Origin: Limnobaculum zhutongyuii
GTDB lineage: Bacteria > Pseudomonadota > Gammaproteobacteria > Enterobacterales > Enterobacteriaceae
Direction of reading: 5' to 3'
NCBI RefSeq assembly: GCF_004295645.1
Contig: NZ_CP034752.1
Coordinates: 1,426,001-1,490,000 of the forward strand
DNA: 64,000 nucleotides
The position numbers and the translations under genes are program-made. A model generated the notes under the pieces. It ran no database searches and was not told the origin of the DNA. It was given only the letters and a program-made list of their open reading frames with translations. Of the stretch, positions 26,967 through 36,075 are shown in pieces; within the stretch, counting starts at the first letter, position 1; each line of letters starts with the position of its first letter.

Positions 26967-27476
26967 CTATTGCGTAACGTGAGGCAAGAAACTCGACGAA
27001 CTTTGCAAGTAGTCAAAGAACCACTTGATAATATGACTAAATTGCGGGATCAACTGGGACTGTACCCAGTCTGTACTTTGAGAAAACGATGTAAATGAAT
27101 CAAGGAAAAACAGTAACGCCGCCACAATTAGCACGCCTCTTAAAGCACCAAAACAGATGCCCAAAACGCGGTCCGTGCCGGAAAGTCCGGTATGTTTAAC
27201 CAGGGAACCTATTACATAGTTAACAATAGCACCCACAATCAATGTCGCAATAAATAGCGCGGCGATAGCAATTCCATTACGTACCAACTCATCCTGAAAC
27301 TGCGTAAAATAGACTGTCAGGTAAGGGTAAAATTGGCTGGCTACAAAAAATGCCGCTACCCAGGTTACCAATGACAACGCTTCACGAACGAATCCCCGAA
27401 TCAGGCTAACCAGCACTGAAAAAACAATGATGCCGATAATGGCATAGTCAACCCAGTTCAACATATGTACATCCAT
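26967..27476 (-). CDS. cvpA: Colicin V production protein
   Basis: 169 residues with four membrane segments (about 6-24, 30-48, 65-85, 100-120) and the conserved start NWVDYAIIGIIVFSVLVSLIRGFVREAL. The family is needed for colicin V export and for envelope integrity; the mechanism is unknown. First gene of the cvpA-purF operon. Confidence 0.95.
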   Translation of the reverse strand: MDVHMLNWVDYAIIGIIVFSVLVSLIRGFVREALSLVTWVAAFFVASQFYPYLTVYFTQFQDELVRNGIAIAALFIATLIVGAIVNYVIGSLVKHTGLSGTDRVLGICFGALRGVLIVAALLFFLDSFTSFSQSTDWVQSQLIPQFSHIIKWFFDYLQSSSSFLPHVTQ

Positions 27477-27555
27477 GTATTCATAATGTGGTACTTCATA
27501 AAATCAGCCTATGTAAATGCTACGCCGTCTGATTTGCAGCGCATTCTAACAGAAA

Positions 27556-27571
27556 AAGAAAACGTTTGCGT
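27556..27571 (-). promoter_or_regulatory. PurR operator 1 before cvpA-purF
   Basis: AAGAAAACGTTTGCGT on the plus strand matches the PurR consensus read in reverse at 15 of 16 positions. On the minus strand it is just upstream of a TAGAAT -10-like box, so a repressor there would block cvpA-purF when purines are abundant. Confidence 0.85.
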
Positions 27572-27586
27572 ATCGTTTTTCCACTT

Positions 27587-27602
27587 AAGCAAACGTTATC
27601 GT
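27587..27602. promoter_or_regulatory. Candidate second PurR operator overlapping the dedD stop
   Basis: AAGCAAACGTTATCGT matches the PurR consensus ACGCAAACGTTTTCGT at 14 of 16 positions, in the opposite orientation to operator 1 and 31 bases (three helical turns) away centre to centre. It includes the end of dedD. Confidence 0.6.
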
Positions 27603-28315
27603 CCGGTACTATATGCTTTAACTTGTCCGCTAAGACCCGTCAGTCGATGTAAATCTGATAGTGATGCTTCAAGCTTCTGTTTTGAAGGATCGGGCCCCAC
27701 CACTAAACGGGTAATCTGCCCCTGAACCGGCGTGGCCGGGATCGTATACACTCGGTAACCAGATAAACGCAAAGTAGCAACTAACTCATTCACCTTATCG
27801 GCATTTTTAAATGCGCCAAGCTGAACGATATAGGCCTGACCAACCGGTGGCTTTTCTACTGGTTTAGCTGGCTCCGTCGGTTTAACCGTTGGTTTAGCTT
27901 CCGGTTTAGGATCTGCTGGCTTCACCGTCGGTTTTGGCTCCGGCTTAGGCTCTGGTTTTGGTTCAGGCTTCGGCTCGGGTTTCACTTCTGGCTTTTGAGT
28001 CGGTGGTACGACTTCCGGAGGTAACGTTGCCCCACCATTATCTGTCGCCTGTGGTGGCGGCGTTATAACACCCGGTTCAGAACCACTGGTCGTGTCTGGT
28101 GCGGTAGCCCCGGTATTCACCGGAGGTAAATTGTGATTTACCGAAGGCAGAATCTCTGTGTTTTGATCGTCTCCCTCTTTAGGTACCAGAGGAATCGAAG
28201 CAAACTCATCTTCATAATGTTTTTTCTTACCATCAAACAGGCTGGGAATAACAATGACCCCAATGGCGACAATAATCACTGCCCCCACCAGCCGGTTCTG
28301 AAATTGACTAGCCAT
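27596..28315 (-). CDS. dedD: Cell-division SPOR protein DedD
   Basis: 239 residues. One membrane anchor (NRLVGAVIIVAIGVIVIPSLF, 7-27), a long Pro-rich linker with tandem KPEP repeats (about 105-155), and a C-terminal SPOR domain (AYIVQLGAFKNADKVNELVATLRLSGYRVY). SPOR domains bind denuded septal peptidoglycan, so DedD helps constriction at the division site. Its start overlaps the folC stop by eight bases. Confidence 0.95.
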   Translation of the reverse strand: MASQFQNRLVGAVIIVAIGVIVIPSLFDGKKKHYEDEFASIPLVPKEGDDQNTEILPSVNHNLPPVNTGATAPDTTSGSEPGVITPPPQATDNGGATLPPEVVPPTQKPEVKPEPKPEPKPEPKPEPKPTVKPADPKPEAKPTVKPTEPAKPVEKPPVGQAYIVQLGAFKNADKVNELVATLRLSGYRVYTIPATPVQGQITRLVVGPDPSKQKLEASLSDLHRLTGLSGQVKAYSTGR

Positions 28316-29588
28316 CCTGTTCTCCTGTGCATGACTCCAGCGCTTCCATCACGTGTGCAACCGTGTGGAAGGAACCACAGACAATAATGGTGTCCTGACT
28401 ACCAGCATCCTGCAGCGCCTGATTCCAGGCCTGCTTAACATCAGAAAAGATACGTGGTTGCGGTAAATATTGCGCCAGCTGTTCTGCTGTTGCGCCACGC
28501 GGCCCTTCCAGAGGAGCGCAATACCATATATCCACTTGAGGTTTTAGTAATGCCAGAGTGCCTTCAATATCTTTATCCGACAACATGCCAACGACTGCGT
28601 ATACCTTTCCACCCCGCTCAGGCAATGCCGCCAAACGCTCGGCTAAATAGCTTGCAGCATGAGGGTTATGGGCCACATCAAGAATTCTTAGCGGTGACTG
28701 ACCAATCGTCTGGAAACGGCCCGGCAGTGTCGCTTGCTGTAGCGCCTGATGAATTGCATCCTCTCCCAGATTCAGCGAAGAGTAATGCAGGGCCGCTAAT
28801 GCAGTAGCCGCATTCGCTAATGGTATATTGGGTAATGGTAACGAACTGAGTTGTTCCCCATTCGCCTGCCAGCTCCAGCTATCTCCCGCAGGATTCACAC
28901 TGAATGACCACTCATGACCACGTCGGTAGAGAGGTGCATTAAGCTGATGAGCCACATCAGCAATGCTTTGTGGCATCTCAGGTTCGCCAACTACAGCCGG
29001 ATGTTCTGAGCGGAAAATGCCGGCTTTTTCACGACCAATACTTTCACGATCGAAACCCAACCAGTCAGTATGGTCCAGAGCAATACTGGTAACAACAGCC
29101 ACGTCAGCATCAACAATGTTTGTTGCATCAAGACGACCACCCAGCCCAACTTCCAGAATAACCACATCCAGTTTGGCTTGCTTAAACAGCTGAAACGCTG
29201 AAAGCGTGCCAAACTCAAAATAGGTCAGCGAAGTTTCACCCCTTCCCTGTTCAATCAGGGAAAAAGCCTGAGTGTGGTCATTTTCCGTCAGTTCCTGTCC
29301 CTGAATTCGTACTCGTTCAGTATAACGAATCAAATGGGGGGAACTGTAAACGCCTACGCGATAGCCTTCGGCCATCAAAATCATTTCCAACATTCGGCAA
29401 GTCGTACCTTTGCCGTTAGTTCCGGCAACGGTAAACACATAGGGGGCAGGCTTAAGCAGGTCAAGACGCTCGGCTACAGAACGAACCCGTTCCAGCCCTA
29501 ATTCGATAGCCTTGCTATGCAAGTGCTCGAGATAATAAAGCCACGAGGCAAGAGGCGACGTGGCTTGTGGTATTTCCAGATCTTTCAT
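28308..29588 (-). CDS. folC: Dihydrofolate synthase / folylpolyglutamate synthase
   Basis: 426 residues. Mur-ligase-type P-loop TNGKGTT at 57-63, the SPHLIRYTERVRIQG stretch, LEVGLGGRLDATN and DVAHNPHAA near 305 are all present. It adds glutamate to dihydropteroate and to folates. Downstream of accD behind a strong hairpin. Confidence 0.97.
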   Translation of the reverse strand: MKDLEIPQATSPLASWLYYLEHLHSKAIELGLERVRSVAERLDLLKPAPYVFTVAGTNGKGTTCRMLEMILMAEGYRVGVYSSPHLIRYTERVRIQGQELTENDHTQAFSLIEQGRGETSLTYFEFGTLSAFQLFKQAKLDVVILEVGLGGRLDATNIVDADVAVVTSIALDHTDWLGFDRESIGREKAGIFRSEHPAVVGEPEMPQSIADVAHQLNAPLYRRGHEWSFSVNPAGDSWSWQANGEQLSSLPLPNIPLANAATALAALHYSSLNLGEDAIHQALQQATLPGRFQTIGQSPLRILDVAHNPHAASYLAERLAALPERGGKVYAVVGMLSDKDIEGTLALLKPQVDIWYCAPLEGPRGATAEQLAQYLPQPRIFSDVKQAWNQALQDAGSQDTIIVCGSFHTVAHVMEALESCTGEQDG

Positions 29589-29618
29589 GATTCCCGTTCA
29601 CTTAGCTACGGTATTGTT

Positions 29619-29652
29619 TTGCACAAACCGGCCAAAAGGCCGGATTGTGCAA
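29619..29652 (-). terminator. Strong hairpin between accD and folC
   Basis: TTGCACAAACCGGCC faces GGCCGGATTGTGCAA with one A-A mismatch around AAAA. On the minus strand T residues follow only loosely, so it may be an attenuator or processing site. Confidence 0.65.
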
Positions 29653-29678
29653 TATCATTAGTAAATCGCCGTTCAGAG

Positions 29679-30587
29679 TTACTCTTCCGCGTCTTGCGCG
29701 GGCTCTGAAGGTTCGCCCTGAGTTTCACCTTCATGAGGCAGAGGCTTACCGGTCATTTTTGCCAGCAGGCCAGCTAAACGCTGACGCATTTCAGGACGAC
29801 GGACAATCATATCAATTGCCCCTTTCTCAATCAGGAACTCACTACGCTGGAAGCCCGGTGGTAACTTTTCACGTACGGTTTGTTCAATAACCCGCGGGCC
29901 GGCAAAACCAATCAATGCTTTTGGCTCTGCTACGTTGATATCGCCCAGCATTGCCAGACTGGCAGAAACACCGCCCATCGTTGGGTCAGTTAATACTGAA
30001 ATATAAGGTAAACCGCGCTCTTGCATTTTTGCTAATGCTGCGCTGGTTTTTGCCATCTGCATCAGAGAAAACAGTGCTTCCTGCATACGGGCACCGCCGC
30101 TGGCAGAGAAACAGATCAGTGGGCAATTATCTTCCAGTGCCTGCTCAACACCGCGAACAAAACGGGCGCCAACCACTGATGCCATTGAACCGCCCATAAA
30201 AGAGAATTCAAATGATGCAACCACAACCGGCATCCCGTACAGGGTGCCTTTCATTACGATAAGCGCATCTTTTTCATCTGTCTCTTTCTGAGCTGCGGAC
30301 AAACGATCTTTATACTTTTTAGAGTCTTTAAATTTCAGCAGATCTTTAGGTTCAAGTTCACTGCCGAGCTCAACTTCGCTGCCTTTATCCAGGAAGCTAT
30401 GCAAACGTACCCGAGCACCCATACGCATATGGTGATCGCACTTAGGACAAACATCCAGATTACGATCCAGTTCAGCGCGGTAAAGCACCTGACCACAGCT
30501 GTCACACTTGGTCCAAACCCCTTCAGGGATGCTAGCTTTGCGCGTCGGAGCGCTGCTCTTACTTAGAATTCTTTCAATCCAGCTCAT
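29679..30587 (-). CDS. accD: Acetyl-CoA carboxylase carboxyltransferase subunit beta
   Basis: 302 residues. The zinc ribbon uses C28, C31, C47 and C50 (CDSC, CPKC). The crotonase-fold part has SGGARMQEALFSLMQMAKTSAAL near 155-177 and GGVSASLAMLGD near 205. With AccA it moves CO2 from biotin to acetyl-CoA, the first step of fatty-acid synthesis. Its C-terminus is acidic. Confidence 0.98.
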   Translation of the reverse strand: MSWIERILSKSSAPTRKASIPEGVWTKCDSCGQVLYRAELDRNLDVCPKCDHHMRMGARVRLHSFLDKGSEVELGSELEPKDLLKFKDSKKYKDRLSAAQKETDEKDALIVMKGTLYGMPVVVASFEFSFMGGSMASVVGARFVRGVEQALEDNCPLICFSASGGARMQEALFSLMQMAKTSAALAKMQERGLPYISVLTDPTMGGVSASLAMLGDINVAEPKALIGFAGPRVIEQTVREKLPPGFQRSEFLIEKGAIDMIVRRPEMRQRLAGLLAKMTGKPLPHEGETQGEPSEPAQDAEE

Positions 30588-30785
30588 TGATGACCTTTCT
30601 GTTTAAACCGAGCATAGTGCTGGTCTGTTATTCAGACGGATATCTTCCCGTGATAATGACAGTCACTGTCTGACACAGGTATATGACACAAATAATCGCC
30701 CATTAAACCATAACGCTCCGATAGAGTGGACTAAAAACTTATCGGAACCCTTTATTCTGTATAGCAAAAATCATAACAACATGAA

Positions 30786-31451
30786 TTATTGGATGTTTTT
30801 ATTTTTTGCTGCCGCGCGGCGATGACGAATAACTTCGATCACCCCCGGCATTACGGAAATAATAATAATCGCTACGATTAATAATTTTAAATTATCTTGC
30901 ACAATCTTTAAATCGCCAAAAATATATCCTGCATAGGTGAACAGCACAACCCAGACCACTGCACCAATAATATTATAAGCGGCAAAATGACGATAGCTCA
31001 TATGCCCCATACCGGCAACGAACGGCGCAAATGTCCTGACGATCGGAACAAATCGAGCCAGGATAATGGTTTTTCCACCGTGACGCTCATAAAACTCGTG
31101 GGTTTTCACCAGATAGCTTCTGCGAAATATTTTAGAGTCAGGGTTTCTAAATAGTTGTTCACCAAACAGTTTACCAATGGTGTAGTTTACCGCATCACCT
31201 AAAATAGCGGCGGTAATCATCAATGCCACCATGGCATGAACATTAATATCATTTCCCGGCAACGCCGATAGCGCACCAGCGACAAATAGCAGCGAATCCC
31301 CTGGCAAGAACGGTGTTACCACTAAACCGGTCTCGCAAAACAGAATCAAAAACAGGATGCCATACACCCACATACCGTAATTTTCAAAAATCTGTGCTAA
31401 ATGCACATCGATATGGAGAATGAAATCAATTAAATAAGTAATGTAATCCAT
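30786..31451 (-). CDS. dedA: DedA family membrane protein
   Basis: 221 residues. Motifs FLPGDSLLFVAGALSA near 48 and GGKTIILARFVPIVRTFAPFVAGMG near 125-149, with R and P residues of the SNARE-assoc fold, and a basic tail (RHRRAAAKNK). DedA proteins flip polyprenyl or glycerophospholipids in the inner membrane; this one is the E. coli DedA orthologue by neighbours. Confidence 0.95.
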   Translation of the reverse strand: MDYITYLIDFILHIDVHLAQIFENYGMWVYGILFLILFCETGLVVTPFLPGDSLLFVAGALSALPGNDINVHAMVALMITAAILGDAVNYTIGKLFGEQLFRNPDSKIFRRSYLVKTHEFYERHGGKTIILARFVPIVRTFAPFVAGMGHMSYRHFAAYNIIGAVVWVVLFTYAGYIFGDLKIVQDNLKLLIVAIIIISVMPGVIEVIRHRRAAAKNKNIQ

Positions 31452-31463
31452 AGCAGGTGTTAA

Positions 31464-32279
31464 TCATCCACAAAGGTTGTTATCTAAAAAAAGCGGGCCT
31501 AAGGGTAAGTCGGGTAATTCAAAGCGTTCCGGGTAATCCACGGCCACTAAATACAGACCTTCCGCTTTTGCCGTTGCGGCGGCCAACGTACGATCTTTGG
31601 CTGCCAGTAATTCAGCTATCCAGTGTTCATCCTGATTGCCACAACCCACTTCCAACAGGCTGCCAACAATATTTCTCACCATATGATGCACAAACGCATT
31701 GGCCTTTATATCTACCACTACATAAGCCCCCTGTCGTGTAACATTTAAATGATTTACATTTCGCCAGGGAGTCCGTGACTGGCACTGTACTGCCCGAAAG
31801 GAAGTAAAGTCATTTTCCCCTAACAGATACTGACCGGCACGATGCATACGCGTTTCGTCCAGCGGTAAATGAAAATGGGTAACACCACTGCTTAAAATGG
31901 CGGGACGAAAACGATGGTTATAAATAATATAGCGGTAACGTCGCGCCGTTGCACTGAAACGAGCATGAAAATCCTCATCAACCCGTTTAACCCAACGTAC
32001 AGCAATATTCTTTGGTAGGTTGGCATTCACTCCCATGGTCCAGGCAACATCCTGACGTTGGACATCAGTTTCAAAATGAACAACCTGCCCGGTCGCATGT
32101 ACGCCAGCATCGGTACGACCAGCACAAAAAACGGATATTGGCTGGTTAGCCACTTGAGTTAATGCCTGTTCCAAATGCCCCTGTACGCTGGCAACTTCCT
32201 GTTGACGCTGCCAACCGTAATAGGCACTACCATCATATTCTATGCCTAATGCAACCTTGGTTTTGCCCGCCTCTGACAT
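31464..32279 (-). CDS. truA: tRNA pseudouridine38-40 synthase
   Basis: 271 residues. The catalytic Asp is D57 in CAGRTDAGVHATGQVVHFET. FHARFSATARRYRYII and HHMVRNIVGSLLEVG match TruA. It modifies uridines 38-40 of many tRNAs. Its first base overlaps the last base of usg. Confidence 0.97.
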   Translation of the reverse strand: MSEAGKTKVALGIEYDGSAYYGWQRQQEVASVQGHLEQALTQVANQPISVFCAGRTDAGVHATGQVVHFETDVQRQDVAWTMGVNANLPKNIAVRWVKRVDEDFHARFSATARRYRYIIYNHRFRPAILSSGVTHFHLPLDETRMHRAGQYLLGENDFTSFRAVQCQSRTPWRNVNHLNVTRQGAYVVVDIKANAFVHHMVRNIVGSLLEVGCGNQDEHWIAELLAAKDRTLAAATAKAEGLYLVAVDYPERFELPDLPLGPLFLDNNLCG

Positions 32280-33289
32280 CAGTAAAAATACTCCTGAGTC
32301 AGGCTCTCCGCCGTTTTAACCATCATCAATGCACCGCCAAAACGGATATTGTCAGCCACTGACCAGAACTGGATCTGTTCAGGAATGCCATAGTCGTTAC
32401 GCAAACAACCAACGCTCAAGTGTGGATTGCCTGTCGCATCACCAACCTGCGTCGGGTAATCATCATTCTCGCTCAGTTGAATATCTTCAGCATTAGAGAG
32501 TTCATCGTAAGCTTCTTCAGCGGATACCGGACGTAATCCTTCCATATGTACCACTTGCGCATTACCGTAGAATACCGGAGATTGAATACAAGAAATGGAA
32601 ATCGCCAGTCCCTCATCCTGCAATACCTTACGGGTTTCATCCACCATACGACGCTCTTCTCGGACGCTTCCCTCTGAATCAGGTAATAACGGCAGCAGGT
32701 TAAACGCCAACTGCTTGTTAAAGAATCCCTCTTCTACCGGCAAACCGTTTAGCAGACGCGCACTCTGACCAGCCAGATCGTCAACTGCCGCTTTACCGTG
32801 TGCAGAAGCTGATAGCATGGTAGTAACCTGAAGTCGGGAAAGCCCGGCAGCTTCAGAAAGCGGTTTGATAGCCGTCAGTAACTGACTGGTTAAACTATCC
32901 GCTACGGCAACAATATTACGATTACGATACTCCGCCAGCGCATGATTATTTACCCCAGGCACCACTAAAGGCACTTCTGGCTCAAGAGAAAACACGCCGC
33001 TGTTATCAATCACCAGGCATCCACTGTTTGCCGCCTCATCCGCATAGCGCACCGCCGCTTCAGCACCGGCAACAAAGAAAGCCAATTGAGCCTGTGACCA
33101 GTCAAATTCAGCTGCATTCTGTACCACAATACTTTTACCATTAAAGCGCAGCGTTTCACCGGCTGTACGTTCACTGGCTAAAAGATACAGTTCTCCTACG
33201 GGGAAATTGCGTTCCTGTAACAGCTCAAGCAGGGCTTCACCTACTGCTCCTGTCGCCCCAAGTACCGCAACTTGCCAACCATCAGTCAT
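32279..33289 (-). CDS. usg: Aspartate-semialdehyde dehydrogenase-like protein Usg
   Basis: 336 residues. N-terminal Rossmann motif VLGATGAVGEALLELLQERNFPVG, as in aspartate-semialdehyde dehydrogenases. The active-site Cys position (NCSTI in Asd) reads VADSLTSQLLTAIKPL here, so the catalytic cysteine is missing, which is normal for Usg. The role is unknown. Downstream of pdxB and coupled to truA. Confidence 0.95.
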   Translation of the reverse strand: MTDGWQVAVLGATGAVGEALLELLQERNFPVGELYLLASERTAGETLRFNGKSIVVQNAAEFDWSQAQLAFFVAGAEAAVRYADEAANSGCLVIDNSGVFSLEPEVPLVVPGVNNHALAEYRNRNIVAVADSLTSQLLTAIKPLSEAAGLSRLQVTTMLSASAHGKAAVDDLAGQSARLLNGLPVEEGFFNKQLAFNLLPLLPDSEGSVREERRMVDETRKVLQDEGLAISISCIQSPVFYGNAQVVHMEGLRPVSAEEAYDELSNAEDIQLSENDDYPTQVGDATGNPHLSVGCLRNDYGIPEQIQFWSVADNIRFGGALMMVKTAESLTQEYFY

Positions 33290-33388
33290 GCTGAATTCTC
33301 CAAATCGTTACATGTATGCACATCACAACACGCCCCGTCTTCTCTTTGAGAAGAAAGCGCATGTCATGAAATCATTTTAAATCAGGTG

Positions 33389-34516
33389 TTATCGATATCT
33401 GACGCTAAAACCAAGCTGCTGAAGCTGAGTGGCAGTATCAACATTGTCACACTCAACGGTCAGAGAGGACCACTCTCTGCGTTCGACATACTCTTTACGT
33501 AAACGGTCAAACTCACCGCGCTGGCCTGCCACTTTTCTCAGTGGCGCATCATCACGGCGCACATCATACACCAGATGCACTAATCGTTTTAGCCTGTGTT
33601 CGTCTAATTCACCATTAAAAGTGATATGGTTGAATTCTGCCTGAGGTAATAGTGAAGAGAGCTCAATACTTTTCGGCTGCCCCATATATTCACTCAATGC
33701 ATGATAAATTTGAGTCGTACCGCGAGCCTTACCTTCCAGTGAATAACCCGCTATGTGTGGAGTACCAATATCTACTTGTGCCAATAATGGCAGCAATAAA
33801 TCAGGTTCAGGTTCCCAGACGTCAAGAATGGTACTCAACTGCTTTCCTTTTTCCAGCGCTCGCAGTAAAGCAATATTATCCACCACGGCACCGCGGCTGG
33901 CATTAATCAAAATACGTCCGGGAGCCATGGCGGCCAGCACTGACTCATCCACCATATGGAAGGTTTTATCCTCACCATCTTTATGCAAAGGGGTGTGGAA
34001 AGTTAAAATATCCGCCTGTTGCACCAGCGTTTCCAGCGGTAAAAAATCCGTGTTTTTTTCTTTACGAGCGCGTGGTGGATCGCATAACAGCGTTCGGATC
34101 CCTAACGCTTTTAAACGATTATTTAATCGTGAGCCAACGTTACCAACGCCAACAATACCAACGGTTTTATCTCTGAGTTGAAAACCATCACGTTCAGCCA
34201 GCATTAACAAGGAAGAGAAAACGTATTCAACCACCGCAATCGCATTGCACCCCGGCGCCCCCGAGAAGCCAATGCCATGTTGTTTAAGCCAGATATCATC
34301 AACATGGTCAGTACCCGCTGTTGCTGTACCCACAAAGCGAATCTGAGAACCACTTAGCAGCTCACCATTAACTTTGGTAACGGAACGCACCATCAGCACA
34401 TCGGCATCCGCTAAGCGCTCCGTGTTTAACTGCCGTCCGGCAACCAAACTTACCTCTCCCAACTGCCCGAAAAGTTCACGAGCATAAGGCATATTTTCAT
34501 CAGCCAAAATTTTCAC
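33389..34516 (-). CDS. pdxB: Erythronate-4-phosphate dehydrogenase
   Basis: 375 residues (E. coli 378) from the GTG at 34516, before KILADENMPYARELFGQLG; an open frame extends 50 codons further but matches nothing in the family. NAD site GIVGVGNVGSRLNNRLKALG near 120, catalytic region INASRGAVVDNIALL near 225, and a C-terminal DUF3410 dimerisation domain. It makes 3-hydroxy-2-oxo-4-phosphobutanoate in vitamin B6 synthesis. First gene of pdxB-usg-truA-dedA. Confidence 0.96.
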   Translation of the reverse strand: MKILADENMPYARELFGQLGEVSLVAGRQLNTERLADADVLMVRSVTKVNGELLSGSQIRFVGTATAGTDHVDDIWLKQHGIGFSGAPGCNAIAVVEYVFSSLLMLAERDGFQLRDKTVGIVGVGNVGSRLNNRLKALGIRTLLCDPPRARKEKNTDFLPLETLVQQADILTFHTPLHKDGEDKTFHMVDESVLAAMAPGRILINASRGAVVDNIALLRALEKGKQLSTILDVWEPEPDLLLPLLAQVDIGTPHIAGYSLEGKARGTTQIYHALSEYMGQPKSIELSSLLPQAEFNHITFNGELDEHRLKRLVHLVYDVRRDDAPLRKVAGQRGEFDRLRKEYVERREWSSLTVECDNVDTATQLQQLGFSVRYR

Positions 34517-34771
34517 GTTATTTTCTCTTATCTGTTCCACATGAGCAGAAATCGTTGGTTTGGATTGAAGGCTATCCATAATAAAACATGGCAACATCCC
34601 CTGGGAATCACTATTATTAGCTGCTTTGCCGGTTATGGGTATCCCTGATATCACTATATTTGCCATATTGTCAGTCAGACAATCCAGAACAATGTAATGA
34701 AGAATACCCTGAATGTATATGCTATTTCCCCGATTGCAGGGATATCAGATAGAAACAGTGATGGAGTGATT

Positions 34772-35461
34772 ATGAAACGTGCAGTGGTTGTTTTTAGTGG
34801 TGGTCAGGACTCTACAACCTGCCTGATTCAGGCACTGACACAATACGACGAAGTTCATTGCGTCACCTTCGATTACGGTCAACGTCATCAGGCTGAAATT
34901 GATGTTGCCAGAACGCTGGCCAAACAGCTCGGCGCTACCGCCCATAAAGTGCTGGATACAGGCTTATTAAATCAATTGGCTATCAGTAGCTTAACCCGTG
35001 ACAATATTCCTGTTCCTACCAGTGTGGATGATGGTGTTCCTAATACCTTTGTCCCCGGTAGAAATATCCTGTTTCTGACGCTTGCAGCCATTTATGCCTA
35101 TCAAATCAAAGCGCAGACCGTGATAACTGGCGTATGCGAAACTGATTTTTCCGGCTACCCAGACTGTCGTGATGAGTTTGTTAAAGCATTAAATCATGCG
35201 GTTGCGTTAGGCATGGACTCTCCGGTGAAATTTGAAACGCCATTGATGTGGCTGGATAAAGCTGAAACCTGGGCATTGGCCGATTATTACGGCAAACTGG
35301 CGCTAATCCGCCACCAAACCCTGACCTGCTACAACGGTATTCAGGGGGATGGCTGTGGTGAATGCCCGGCCTGCCATTTACGTGCAAATGGCTTAAAAAC
35401 TTATCAGGATAATCGCCAGCAGGTCATGGCACAGCTGAAAGGCAAACTGACGTTAAGTTAA
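34772..35461 (+). CDS. queC: 7-cyano-7-deazaguanine synthase
   Basis: 229 residues from ATG 34772 (MKRAVVVFSGGQDSTTCLIQAL), preceded by GGAGTG. The PP-loop is SGGQDST at 9-15. C-terminal zinc cysteines lie in CYNGIQGDGCGECPACHLR. It makes preQ0 from carboxydeazaguanine and ammonia on the way to queuosine. It marks the joint between the pdxB block and the ppiD-lon block. Confidence 0.97.
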   Translation: MKRAVVVFSGGQDSTTCLIQALTQYDEVHCVTFDYGQRHQAEIDVARTLAKQLGATAHKVLDTGLLNQLAISSLTRDNIPVPTSVDDGVPNTFVPGRNILFLTLAAIYAYQIKAQTVITGVCETDFSGYPDCRDEFVKALNHAVALGMDSPVKFETPLMWLDKAETWALADYYGKLALIRHQTLTCYNGIQGDGCGECPACHLRANGLKTYQDNRQQVMAQLKGKLTLS

Positions 35462-35473
35462 GTTTTTTGATAA

Positions 35474-35498
35474 ACACCACGCCATTCTGGCGTGGTGT
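35474..35498. terminator. Hairpin between queC and the comEA-like gene
   Basis: ACACCACGCCA pairs perfectly with TGGCGTGGTGT around TTC. On the minus strand TTTATC and more T follow; it serves converging genes. Confidence 0.7.
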
Positions 35499-35530
35499 CA
35501 TTATGTTACTTCATCGTCGTTTATCAGAAC

Positions 35531-35914
35531 TCAGAGCTTCAGACGCGTTAAGTTACGTTCAATGGTTGCAGCACCAATACCGGGCACTTCCTGAAGCTGT
35601 TCAATGCTGGCAAAAGGTCCATGCTGCTCCCGATAGTTCACAATACTCTGCGCTTTTTTCAACCCTATGCCTAACATCACTTCTGCCAACTGCTCCGCCG
35701 TTGCCTGATTAATACTGACCTGAGTATTTTCTGATGCTTTCTTCCCTTTACCGGGCGTTACCGCCTCCGGCATTGGTGCGGTTACTACCGATGTGGGGGG
35801 AGTGCTCTCTTTCACTGGTGCTTTATCGGCAAAGACCGAACCGCTAAATGGTAGCAACAATGCACCGAGAAACAGGCAGTGGCGTAAGGTCAGAACGGAT
35901 TCTTTCATATGCAT
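35531..35914 (-). CDS. ybaV: ComEA-like helix-hairpin-helix protein (YbaV)
   Basis: 127 residues. Signal peptide 1-29 (LTLRHCLFLGALLLPFSGSVFA), a Pro/Thr-rich linker, then VSINQATAEQLAEVMLGIGLKKAQSIVNYRE and FASIEQLQEVPGIGAATIERN, the two helix-hairpin-helix motifs of ComEA. The exported domain binds double-stranded DNA and could aid DNA uptake in the periplasm. E. coli YbaV has the same layout. Confidence 0.92.
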   Translation of the reverse strand: MHMKESVLTLRHCLFLGALLLPFSGSVFADKAPVKESTPPTSVVTAPMPEAVTPGKGKKASENTQVSINQATAEQLAEVMLGIGLKKAQSIVNYREQHGPFASIEQLQEVPGIGAATIERNLTRLKL

Positions 35915-36007
35915 ATCCTTTGGTTATTAAACTGCGCCTTATGGTCACAGCCACAACAGATTGCACGACCCGATGATCTAGTTAAATCCGGGGTTTTCAG
36001 ATATGCA

Positions 36008-36030
36008 AAAGGCCGCGAAAGCGGCCTTTA
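36008..36030 (-). terminator. Terminator after ppiD
   Basis: AAAGGCCGC, loop, GCGGCCTTT with TTTT following on the minus strand; 46 bases after the ppiD stop. Confidence 0.9.
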
Positions 36031-36075
36031 ATTATGATGAGACGTTACATATAAATGCGATGCATGCCGCACCGA

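Noticed and set aside
27880..28000. Low-complexity DNA repeat
   Set aside because: It encodes the KPEP linker of DedD, which is normal for this protein.
34517..34666. N-terminal extension of PdxB
   Set aside because: The open frame upstream of GTG 34516 has no counterpart in the family, and the protein is full length from that GTG.
34516..34772. preQ1 riboswitch before queC
   Set aside because: No preQ1-I or preQ1-II consensus (short hairpin plus A-rich tail overlapping the RBS) could be found.
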